DNA of 64,000 bases from Chitinophaga silvisoli (GTDB lineage Bacteria > Bacteroidota > Bacteroidia > Chitinophagales > Chitinophagaceae). The notes under the pieces were generated by a model. It saw only the letters and a list, made by a program, of their open reading frames with translations, ran no database searches and was not told the DNA's origin. Location of the stretch: positions 1,054,001-1,118,000 of the forward strand of contig NZ_QTJV01000002.1 in assembly GCF_003412465.1 (NCBI RefSeq), written 5' to 3'. The position numbers and the translations under genes were made by a program. This document shows, piece after piece, positions 1 to 7,002 of the stretch; position 1 is the first letter of the stretch, and each line of letters begins with the position of its first letter.

Positions 1-746
1 CTGGCATGTCGAAGGATTTGCAGCGTTTCCTGCGGAAGAATACCCTGAAATATATACAGGCAGCGCAAAAAGTACTGGTTGTTTCTCCTGTGGTACAGGA
101 AGATTTGTTAACTTATGCGCCGGCAGTAGCAGAAAAGCTGGTGTTGTTGCCTCCAGGCCTGGATAGTAGTTATCGCCCGGTGGAATGGGAGGAGAGAGAG
201 CAGATCAAGCAGGAGTTTACAGGGGGACTGGAGTATTTTGTAGCCGTTGGCAGTATGCATCCCAGGAATAATATTCTTCCTTTGCTGAAGGCATTTTCCG
301 CCCTGAAACGTCGTTTACGTTCCAATATGAAACTGATCCTCGCCGGTGCTTCCACCAATGCCGGTGCAGAAATCATCGAAAATATGGCCACATACAAGTT
401 CCGGAACGACATCATCTGGTTGCAGGATGCGAGTCAGGAAACTTTGTCCCGTGTGATAGCAGGAGCCTATACCCTGGTTTACACCAGCCGCTTTGAGGGG
501 CTGGCGATGCCGGTATATGCAGCCTTGAAATGTGAAGTTCCCGTGGTGGCTATGGAAGGGGCTGCTGCCAGGGTAGCGGGTGCAGAGGGGGTATTGTATA
601 CCGACCCTGACAGTCTGGATGATCTGGCAGAAAAAATGTCGGTTTTATACAAAGATGAGGTGTTGCGCAGCAGGATGCTGGAACGCGGCAGGCAGGTAAC
701 GCTGCCGGGAAGCTGGACAGACGCGGCTTCGAAGATATTAAAATAA
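1..746 (+). CDS. Glycosyltransferase family 4-like protein, 5' end outside window
   Basis: The reading frame is open from the window edge, so the gene probably starts upstream; the ATG at 6 is simply the first in view. The visible part is the C-terminal, nucleotide-sugar-binding Rossmann half of a GT-B glycosyltransferase: a FAVGSMHPRNNI segment near residue 78, LILAGAS near 110, and SRFEGLAMPVYAAL near 161. In the GT4 family this last segment normally carries two glutamates eight residues apart. Here the first (E164) is present and the second is alanine. The gene lies about 85 bp before gldC and is probably a separate unit. The acceptor and sugar cannot be told. The family call is good; activity is uncertain. 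Confidence 0.8.
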   Translation, partial: GMSKDLQRFLRKNTLKYIQAAQKVLVVSPVVQEDLLTYAPAVAEKLVLLPPGLDSSYRPVEWEEREQIKQEFTGGLEYFVAVGSMHPRNNILPLLKAFSALKRRLRSNMKLILAGASTNAGAEIIENMATYKFRNDIIWLQDASQETLSRVIAGAYTLVYTSRFEGLAMPVYAALKCEVPVVAMEGAAARVAGAEGVLYTDPDSLDDLAEKMSVLYKDEVLRSRMLERGRQVTLPGSWTDAASKILK

Positions 747-795
747 TAATATAAGTATCATAAATCTGGACATCAGCACATTCGCAGTTTAGTAG

Positions 796-803
796 TAAAT
801 TTG
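796..803 (+). promoter_or_regulatory. Putative -7 element upstream of gldC
   Basis: TAAATTTG matches the Bacteroidota -7 consensus TAnnTTTG and lies 28 bp before the gldC ATG. No clear TTG is seen at the -33 position, so this is a partial match. Confidence 0.4.
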
Positions 804-831
804 CGTTTCTAAAATATTGGAACTATTTTTT

Positions 832-1179
832 ATGGCAAAGACATCTACCATACAGATCCAGGTTGAACTGGACAATGACAGGATACCTGAGAAGATTGAA
901 TGGAGGGCGACGGATAGTACTCAGGCAGACCGTTTCCAGCAGGCGAAGGCGATGATGGTTGCTTTCTGGGACGGAGCTGAAAAAACAGCGCTGCGTATAG
1001 ATTTGTGGACAAAGCAGATGATGGTGGACGAAATGGCTGATTTCTTCTTTCAGACGATGATGACCATGGCAGATACTTATCAGCGTGCTACTCCATACAA
1101 GGATCAGGCGGACGAACTGAGAACTTTTGCCCGTGACTTCTACAAGAAGTTTGAAGAAAAGCAAAAGGCGGAACAATAA
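832..1179 (+). CDS. gldC: Gliding motility protein GldC
   Basis: A 115-residue soluble protein with no signal peptide or membrane segment. It resembles GldC, which in Flavobacterium is encoded next to gldB and supports gliding; its biochemical role is not settled. Features seen are a beta-rich N-terminus (TIQIQVELD), a central helix with FWDGAEKTALRIDLWTKQM, and a charged C-terminal helix. The ATG at 832 is chosen over an in-frame TTG at 817 because MAKTS fits the family start and a -7 element lies just upstream. gldB is not adjacent here. The next gene starts 26 bp downstream, so the two are probably co-transcribed. Confidence 0.82.
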   Translation: MAKTSTIQIQVELDNDRIPEKIEWRATDSTQADRFQQAKAMMVAFWDGAEKTALRIDLWTKQMMVDEMADFFFQTMMTMADTYQRATPYKDQADELRTFARDFYKKFEEKQKAEQ

Positions 1180-1205
1180 TCCAAGTTTTTTCAAAACAAC
1201 CATAT

Positions 1206-1658
1206 ATGTCTCTGGAACTAAACATTAACGCAGCGATTAAAACAGCGATGCTGGCAAAAGCCGAAGCGGATTTGCGTGCGCTGCGTGCTATTAAGGCTGC
1301 TATCCTGCATGCCAAGACTGCAGAGGGCTTTAGCGGAGAGCTGAGCGAAGCAGATGAAACAAAACTGTTACAAAAGTTAGCCAAACAAAGAAAAGATTCG
1401 TTGGATATATTTCGTCAGCAAAACAGGGAAGACCTTGCCGCAAAGGAAGAGGAAGAACTGGTTGTGATCGAAAAGTACCTGCCAAAGATGATGGACGAAG
1501 CTGAACTGAAAGCAGCCATTGAAGCTATTATTGCCCAAACCGGAGCTAGTTCTCCTGCCGATATGGGTAAGGTAATGGGTGTGGCTACCAAGCAGTTAGC
1601 TGGTAAAGCCGATGGTAAAGCCATTTCCGGACTGGTAAAAGAGTTACTGGCAAAATAA
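1206..1658 (+). CDS. GatB/YqeY domain-containing protein
   Basis: A 150-residue protein of the YqeY family, which is related to the tail domain of the GatB amidotransferase subunit. It is often proposed to bind tRNA, but its role is unproven. The sequence shows the family pattern: an N-terminal helical half with LNINAAIKTAMLAKAEADLRALRAIKAAI, an EEELVVIEKYLPKMM linker, and a C-terminal helical domain containing ADMGKVMG. Full length for the family. It follows gldC by 26 bp and precedes a CvpA-like gene by about 50 bp, which suggests one operon. Confidence 0.88.
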   Translation: MSLELNINAAIKTAMLAKAEADLRALRAIKAAILHAKTAEGFSGELSEADETKLLQKLAKQRKDSLDIFRQQNREDLAAKEEEELVVIEKYLPKMMDEAELKAAIEAIIAQTGASSPADMGKVMGVATKQLAGKADGKAISGLVKELLAK

Positions 1659-1709
1659 GCGGGGATTTTAATTCTTTTCCCCGTTCCTCCTATCTTCCTA
1701 TAGAAATAT

Positions 1710-2255
1710 ATGGGTATAGACATTGTATTCGCCATTATCCTTGTAATTGCTATTTATAAGGGATATAGCCGTGGCCTGATAGTAGCGGTATTTTCCTTTG
1801 TGGCAGTCACACTGGGACTAGCAGCGGCATTGAAGTTGACCACTGTAGCTGTATTATACGCCCAATCACATTGGGATGTGCATACCCGTTGGCTACCAGT
1901 TATTTGCTTCATCGCATTGTTCCTGGGAGTAGTATTGTTAGTGCGCCTGGGTGCCACTCTCCTGCAAAAACTGGTAGAAGTGGCGATGATGGGCTGGCTA
2001 AACAAATTAGGCGGGATCTTACTGTATAGTGCTATCTTTATCATGGTCTACAGCGTGCTTTTATGGATAGCTAACCAATTATACTGGTTAAGTCCGGAGA
2101 TCAAAATGCAATCTGTTGTATATCCGTATATTGAACATCTCGGGCCGGCTGTCATGAATGCGGTTGGCAAATTAATTCCTGTATTTAAGGATATGTTTGC
2201 GAGCCTGCAATCATTTTTTGACAACGCAGCCAGGAAGATACAGAGCAAACAATAG
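1710..2255 (+). CDS. CvpA family membrane protein
   Basis: A 181-residue inner-membrane protein with about four hydrophobic segments (residues roughly 3-18, 25-45, 65-85, 100-120) and a short soluble tail. The N-terminus, with IDIVFAIILVIAIYKGYSRG, is typical of the CvpA/colicin V production family, whose general function is unclear although roles in envelope stress have been reported. It follows the YqeY gene by about 50 bp in the same direction. There is nothing unusual in length or composition. Confidence 0.85.
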   Translation: MGIDIVFAIILVIAIYKGYSRGLIVAVFSFVAVTLGLAAALKLTTVAVLYAQSHWDVHTRWLPVICFIALFLGVVLLVRLGATLLQKLVEVAMMGWLNKLGGILLYSAIFIMVYSVLLWIANQLYWLSPEIKMQSVVYPYIEHLGPAVMNAVGKLIPVFKDMFASLQSFFDNAARKIQSKQ

Positions 2256-2360
2256 CGGTTGACGGACGTAGGTTAAATGATCTATATCCTTCGCTTCAAA
2301 GATTATTTGAATTAATAAAAAGAATTATTTTAGCGCAAAATTGACTTTCAAGCTTTGGCA

Positions 2361-3128
2361 ATGGATTACGAAATCAAAACACAGGGAAAGTTTAAGTTTG
2401 TTGAAGAAGGGGAGGGTGAACCACTGGTATTATTGCACGGGCTATTTGGTGCACTGAGTAATTTCGGTGGCCTGATCGAATACTTCCGCCGCTACAACAA
2501 AGTAGTGGTGCCGCTTTTGCCTTTGTTTGATCTGAATATTCTGGACACTTCCGTAGCTGGCCTGGCCAAATACGTTCATAAGTTTATTGAGACAATGGAA
2601 TATACCAATGTGCACCTGCTGGGTAACTCCCTGGGTGGACACGTTGGGCTGGTATACCTGCTGAAACATCCTGAAGCTCCGATCAAATCTCTCACACTGA
2701 CAGGAAGCTCCGGTCTGTTTGAGAACGGTATGGGCGAAACTTACCCTAAAAGAGGGGACTACGAATACATCCGCAAGAAAACAGAACTGACCTTCTATGA
2801 TCCTGCAATGGCGACCAAAGAACTGGTGGACGAAGTGTTTGACATTACGACCAACCGTCTTAAGGTAATCAAGATCATCACTCTGGCTAAGTCGGCTATA
2901 CGCCATAACCTGGGTGAGGAGTTGCGCGATATCAAGATCCCAACCCTGCTGGTCTGGGGGCTGAATGATACTGTGACACCGCCAATGGTAGGTGAGGAGT
3001 TCCATAAGCTGATTCCTAACTCAGAACTGCACTTCATCGATAAATGCGGACATGCACCTATGATGGAGCAGCCGGATGAGTTTAATCAGATCCTGCATCC
3101 TTTTCTGCAAAAACTGGGTAGTAAATAA
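2361..3128 (+). CDS. Alpha/beta hydrolase
   Basis: A 255-residue cytoplasmic alpha/beta-fold hydrolase. The oxyanion-hole motif LLHGLFG is at residues 24-30. The nucleophile elbow GNSLGG places the catalytic serine at S90, an acidic residue follows in WGLNDTVTPP, and the histidine lies in KCGHAPMMEQP near the C-terminus. The substrate cannot be told; the fold includes esterases, C-C hydrolases and acyl-transferring enzymes. The ATG at 2361 is preferred to the in-frame TTG at 2355. The gene ends in a strong terminator and is probably monocistronic or the last in the gldC unit. Confidence 0.88.
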   Translation: MDYEIKTQGKFKFVEEGEGEPLVLLHGLFGALSNFGGLIEYFRRYNKVVVPLLPLFDLNILDTSVAGLAKYVHKFIETMEYTNVHLLGNSLGGHVGLVYLLKHPEAPIKSLTLTGSSGLFENGMGETYPKRGDYEYIRKKTELTFYDPAMATKELVDEVFDITTNRLKVIKIITLAKSAIRHNLGEELRDIKIPTLLVWGLNDTVTPPMVGEEFHKLIPNSELHFIDKCGHAPMMEQPDEFNQILHPFLQKLGSK

Positions 3129-3152
3129 ACCTACTACTCATATTACTATATT

Positions 3153-3187
3153 GAAGCTGATTCAACAGGATCAGCTTCATTTTTTTT
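3153..3187 (+). terminator. Intrinsic terminator after the hydrolase gene
   Basis: A perfect 9-bp stem (3153-3161 with 3170-3178), an 8-nt loop, then A and a run of nine T. It lies 25 bp after the stop codon. Confidence 0.9.
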
Positions 3188-3354
3188 TACCACTCATCCA
3201 CTATCGTCCTACCGCGCTGTATGTAACAAACCACGCGCATTTAGCGTTACGTATATAAGCTGAGCAGCATGCTTTATTCATAAATCCCCTCGTCCGGTAC
3301 GAGGACGTTAGCGATTCTTTTCCTATTATTGTATCACAATAGCGCAATTTAATA

Positions 3355-4017
3355 ATGCTGGCACGTGATCTCATATCGACAGTTATACCAATCCTCCATC
3401 CTCTTGACCCAGGGTCCAGAGCCCTGCGCCTGATGAATGAATATCATCTGTCACAGCTTCCCCTGGTACTTGAGAACAAATACCTGGCACTGGTAGAAGA
3501 AGATGATATCCTGGATCTGGAAGATACCGAAGTATCATTGGAGAATATGGAGTACAATGGTCCGAAGCCAGGAGTATTGGAGAGTGCTCACTTTTATGAG
3601 GCGCTGCGGGTTTTTTATGACCTGAAGTTGTCCGTACTACCAGTCATCAGCCGTGAAAATGAGTACCTTGGTGTGCTCACGAAAGATAACCTGCTGGCGG
3701 TGCTGGCTCAGTACAATGGTGTCAAGGAACCGGGAGGGATCATTGCACTGGATATTGACCCACGCGATTACAGTCTGAGTGAAATCGCAAGAATTGCAGA
3801 ATCGAATGATATCACACTGCTCAGTGTGAATACCATCACCAGTCCGGCTTCGGGCAGACTGGAAGTACTGCTGAAAACGAACCGCCAGGAGCTGCATGGG
3901 CTGGTAGCTACATTTGAGCGGTTCAACTACACAATTAAGTACACAATCACCGAAGAGCAGGAGGAAGATATGCTCCGCAAAAATTACGATCTGCTGATGA
4001 ATTATATCAGCATGTAA
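3355..4017 (+). CDS. CBS domain-containing protein
   Basis: A 220-residue soluble protein with two N-terminal CBS motifs (about residues 1-60 and 70-125, including SQLPLV and LPVISRENEYLGVLTKDNLL). CBS pairs usually bind adenine nucleotides and regulate a partner domain. The C-terminal 90 residues (GGIIALDIDPRDYSLSEI onward) look like an ACT-like regulatory domain, with a terminal acidic helix; that assignment is tentative. No catalytic domain is attached. It lies 18 bp before the NAD kinase gene, so an operon with it is likely and a nucleotide-sensing role is plausible. A 6-bp hairpin (3288-3304) lies in its leader. Confidence 0.8.
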   Translation: MLARDLISTVIPILHPLDPGSRALRLMNEYHLSQLPLVLENKYLALVEEDDILDLEDTEVSLENMEYNGPKPGVLESAHFYEALRVFYDLKLSVLPVISRENEYLGVLTKDNLLAVLAQYNGVKEPGGIIALDIDPRDYSLSEIARIAESNDITLLSVNTITSPASGRLEVLLKTNRQELHGLVATFERFNYTIKYTITEEQEEDMLRKNYDLLMNYISM

Positions 4018-4035
4018 TCGTCCTCCAGATTAGTT

Positions 4036-4926
4036 ATGCAGATTGCAATATATAGCCGTGGATTTGTAAGAGAAGACCTGCCAATCATCCAGCTGTTACT
4101 GAATGAGCTGGCGAGAGAAGAAATTGATGTGATCATTTACGAAGCTTTCTTTCAGGCCTTACAGCCACATATCACTTATACAAAAGAGCCGGCGACCTTT
4201 GCCTGTGCAGCGGATCTGCATGGCAGGGCTGATATTCTTGTGAGTCTGGGTGGGGATGGCACCCTGCTGGATACGGTTTGCTATGTACGGGATAAGAATA
4301 TTCCGGTGCTGGGGATCAATTTTGGCCGTTTAGGATTTTTGGCGAGTATAGGGAAGGATGCGATTTATGCGGCGGTGCAGGCCCTGAAACAGCGTACCTA
4401 TGTGGTAGATAAGCGAACATTGATTCACCTGGATAGTAATGTGCCTTCGCTGTTTGGAGAGGTGCCTTATGGTCTGAATGATTTTACGATACATAAGAAG
4501 GATACATCGGCGATGGTGAAAATTCATACTTACCTGAACGGGGAGTTTTTGAATACTTACTGGGCGGATGGGTTGATCGTGGCTACGCCTACGGGGTCTA
4601 CAGGATATTCCCTGAGTTGTGGAGGCCCGGTAGTGTTTCCTGAAGCGGGGAGTTTTGTGATTACGCCGGTGGCACCGCATAATCTGAATGTGCGGCCGAT
4701 TATAGTACCAGATGATAATGTGATTAGCTTTGAAGTGGAGGGGAGGAGTGATCAGTTTCTTTGTACGCTGGATTCGCGGATGGAGACAATTGATAATACC
4801 GTGCAGCTGGCGATTAAGAAAGAGTCGTTCAGGTTTAGCCTGCTGAGGCTGGATGATAGTAATTTTTTACAGACCTTAAGGCATAAATTGCTTTGGGGCA
4901 TTGATGCAAGAAACACCCTAAAATAG
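4036..4926 (+). CDS. nadK: NAD kinase
   Basis: A 296-residue cytoplasmic enzyme that phosphorylates NAD to NADP with ATP or polyphosphate. The diagnostic GGDGT motif is at residues 72-76 with the catalytic aspartate D74. GLNDFTIHKKD supplies the second conserved motif, and TPTGSTGYSLSCGGP is the family's substrate-binding glycine-rich segment. Full length. It is translated 18 bp after the CBS protein and is followed by a 218-bp intergenic region, so it probably ends that unit. Confidence 0.96.
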   Translation: MQIAIYSRGFVREDLPIIQLLLNELAREEIDVIIYEAFFQALQPHITYTKEPATFACAADLHGRADILVSLGGDGTLLDTVCYVRDKNIPVLGINFGRLGFLASIGKDAIYAAVQALKQRTYVVDKRTLIHLDSNVPSLFGEVPYGLNDFTIHKKDTSAMVKIHTYLNGEFLNTYWADGLIVATPTGSTGYSLSCGGPVVFPEAGSFVITPVAPHNLNVRPIIVPDDNVISFEVEGRSDQFLCTLDSRMETIDNTVQLAIKKESFRFSLLRLDDSNFLQTLRHKLLWGIDARNTLK

Positions 4927-5103
4927 CCGAATCATTTGGGTTTGCCGCCGGCAAAGACAAAAGTCCGCAAAAAATTGAAATCCGTACACAGTGAACAAGC
5001 TCCTTTATTCGATGTTGTAGTAAATAACCTACATATTTGCATATTAGCACATTAGGATTTTTTATTACATTTGTTCACTTAGCTTAATACCAAAAGCAGG
5101 ATA

Positions 5104-5132
5104 ATCGCGTTTAAAGGAATTATCGCGTTTAA
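5104..5132 (+). repeat. Two 11-bp direct repeats in the leader of the DUF6089 gene
   Basis: ATCGCGTTTAA occurs at 5104-5114 and again at 5122-5132, an 18-bp period, ending 12 bp before the ATG at 5145. This could be a tandem regulator site or a translation-control element. Confidence 0.6.
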
Positions 5133-5144
5133 GCAAACCGATTT

Positions 5145-6008
5145 ATGGGCAAACCTTTTTTTTACAAACGTATCATCACGACCACCCTTATAGCAGTGGG
5201 ATCCCTGTTCCTGACGCCTGCTTTTGCGCAGAACGAACTGTCTTATACCGGTGAACTGGGCCTTTCTATAGGAGCGGCCCATTATTTTGGGGATCTCAAT
5301 ACCAATGGTCGTCTGAACGCCCCCAAACCTGCTATCGGTATCTTTTACCGCAAGTACATGAATGACTACATCGGCGTACGCTTCCATGGCCGCTATATGA
5401 TGCTGGGTTATTCGGACACGTACAATGACAATGACTTCCAAAAACGCCGCAACCTCAGTTTCAATACCAATGTGTATGAGATAGGTGTACAGGGCGATTT
5501 TAACTTCTTCCGCTTTGAACCCGGCTCCAGCTATTACCGCTTTACGCCGTACTTCACAGGGGGAGCCTCGCTGTTTTATTACAATCCATACGCGTTCCTG
5601 AACAACAAAAAGTACTATTTACAGCCGCTTCGTACGGAAGGGCAGGGGAGTGCCATGTACCCGGACAGGAAGCCTTATAGCCTGGTTTCTACTGCCTGGT
5701 TGCTGGGGGGTGGTTTCAAGTATAACCTGTCTAAAAAGGTCAACCTTGGGCTGGAAGTATTGTACCGCTTTACCAACACCGATTACCTGGATGATGTAAG
5801 CACCACCTATGCCGGTACTGCTTTGTTCCCGGCAGATGCCAATGGTAATCCCACTGCTGCTTACCTGCTCCAGGACCGTAGTTATGCTACCGGAGACCGT
5901 ATCGGGATAGCCGGCAGACAACGGGGTAACAGCCGTGACAAAGATCAGTTCGTTACGGCCGAACTGACGATTAGCATTTTATTTACGTCTTATAGATGTA
6001 AATTCTGA
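5145..6008 (+). CDS. DUF6089-like outer-membrane beta-barrel protein
   Basis: A 287-residue secreted protein. The signal peptide is about residues 1-28, ending TPAFAQ. The rest alternates aromatic and polar residues, as in an outer-membrane beta-barrel (GLSIGAAHYFGDLNT, YMNDYIGVRFHGRYMMLGYSD, FRFTPYFTGGASLFYYNP). It resembles the DUF6089 family of Bacteroidota, often found just before uppS and bamA; no function is established. The context (isoprenoid carrier synthesis, outer-membrane assembly, periplasmic chaperones) fits an envelope role. Two direct repeats precede the start codon. Confidence 0.78.
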   Translation: MGKPFFYKRIITTTLIAVGSLFLTPAFAQNELSYTGELGLSIGAAHYFGDLNTNGRLNAPKPAIGIFYRKYMNDYIGVRFHGRYMMLGYSDTYNDNDFQKRRNLSFNTNVYEIGVQGDFNFFRFEPGSSYYRFTPYFTGGASLFYYNPYAFLNNKKYYLQPLRTEGQGSAMYPDRKPYSLVSTAWLLGGGFKYNLSKKVNLGLEVLYRFTNTDYLDDVSTTYAGTALFPADANGNPTAAYLLQDRSYATGDRIGIAGRQRGNSRDKDQFVTAELTISILFTSYRCKF

Positions 6009-6181
6009 TTTCGCAGGCAAAATTCGTCTATCTATAGTCCTTTCTGGCCCATTGGCCTAATATTTATACTTTCTATAAGCGCTTTTTCGAGTCAAACGTC
6101 CGACAGCAAAGGATTTCGCTGTTAAAAATCCGTTAAAACCCCTACCCCCTCTTTGCCGGGAAAGGCATATATCTATTTTTG

Positions 6182-6189
6182 TATCTTTG
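6182..6189 (+). promoter_or_regulatory. Putative -7 element upstream of uppS
   Basis: TATCTTTG fits the Bacteroidota -7 consensus and lies 51 bp before the uppS ATG. No -33 TTG is found at the usual spacing, so support is partial. Confidence 0.45.
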
Positions 6190-6240
6190 CACACCTTAAT
6201 AAAAATCTGTATCGATATATATAATACGCCGGAGATACTC

Positions 6241-7002
6241 ATGAGTTTGAAGGACAAATTAGACTTACAACGGTTGCCACGACATATTGCTGTCATTATG
6301 GACGGCAATGGCCGTTGGGCTAAGGAGCGCGGTCAGGACAGGCTGTTTGGTCATTATGAGGGAGTGGAAAGTGTGCGTGATATCACCGAAGCCTGCGCCG
6401 AACTGGGAATTGGTTACCTTACCCTTTATGCCTTTTCCACCGAGAATTGGGATAGACCTGTTTACGAAGTAAACGGGATTATGGAGCTATTGGTCAATAC
6501 GATCCGTAGCGAAGTAGCCACGCTCATTAAAAATAATATCCGGCTGCATGTGATCGGAGACATGAACATGCTGCCCGGAAACTGTAAAAGCGAAATGGAG
6601 GAGGCCATAGCCCTTACCGGTCAATGTACTGGACTCAATCTGATTATGGCCCTCAGTTATAGTGCCCGTTGGGAAATCCTAAATGCTGCCAAAAAAATTG
6701 CCCAGGATGTAAAAGATGGCAAACTCGAACCCGAGGCCATTACACCTGACAAGTGGCAGCAGTACCTGTGTACGGCCGATCTGCCTGATCCGGAACTGAT
6801 GATCCGGACCAGCGGAGAGTGCAGAATCAGTAACTTCCTGCTTTATCAGCTGGCCTATGCGGAGCTGTATTTTACAGATACCCGTTGGCCTGACTTCCGC
6901 AAAGAACATCTTTACGAAGCTATCTTAAACTTTCAGAACAGAGAACGACGCTTTGGCAAAACAAGCGATCAAATACAGCAGAATGAAGAAATTATTTCCT
7001 AA
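6241..7002 (+). CDS. uppS: Isoprenyl transferase (undecaprenyl diphosphate synthase)
   Basis: A 253-residue cis-prenyltransferase that adds isopentenyl units to farnesyl diphosphate, making the C55 carrier lipid for peptidoglycan and polysaccharide assembly. The signature HIAVIMDGNGRWA is at residues 15-27 with catalytic D21. LTLYAFSTENW and the C-terminal TSGECRISNFLLYQLAYAE are typical. The ATG at 6241 is chosen over an in-frame start at 6187 because the upstream extension is not family-like and overlaps the promoter element. Its 3' end overlaps the bamA start by 20 nt, so the two are translationally linked. The product is also needed by the polysaccharide locus further along. Confidence 0.96.
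   Translation: MSLKDKLDLQRLPRHIAVIMDGNGRWAKERGQDRLFGHYEGVESVRDITEACAELGIGYLTLYAFSTENWDRPVYEVNGIMELLVNTIRSEVATLIKNNIRLHVIGDMNMLPGNCKSEMEEAIALTGQCTGLNLIMALSYSARWEILNAAKKIAQDVKDGKLEPEAITPDKWQQYLCTADLPDPELMIRTSGECRISNFLLYQLAYAELYFTDTRWPDFRKEHLYEAILNFQNRERRFGKTSDQIQQNEEIIS

Noticed and set aside
2442..3005. 187-codon minus-strand frame inside the alpha/beta hydrolase
   Set aside because: The + strand gene has complete catalytic motifs over the same bases; the antisense product has no recognisable features.
3076..3258. 60-codon + strand frame overlapping the end of the hydrolase gene
   Set aside because: It runs through the intrinsic terminator at 3153-3187 and has no family-like sequence.
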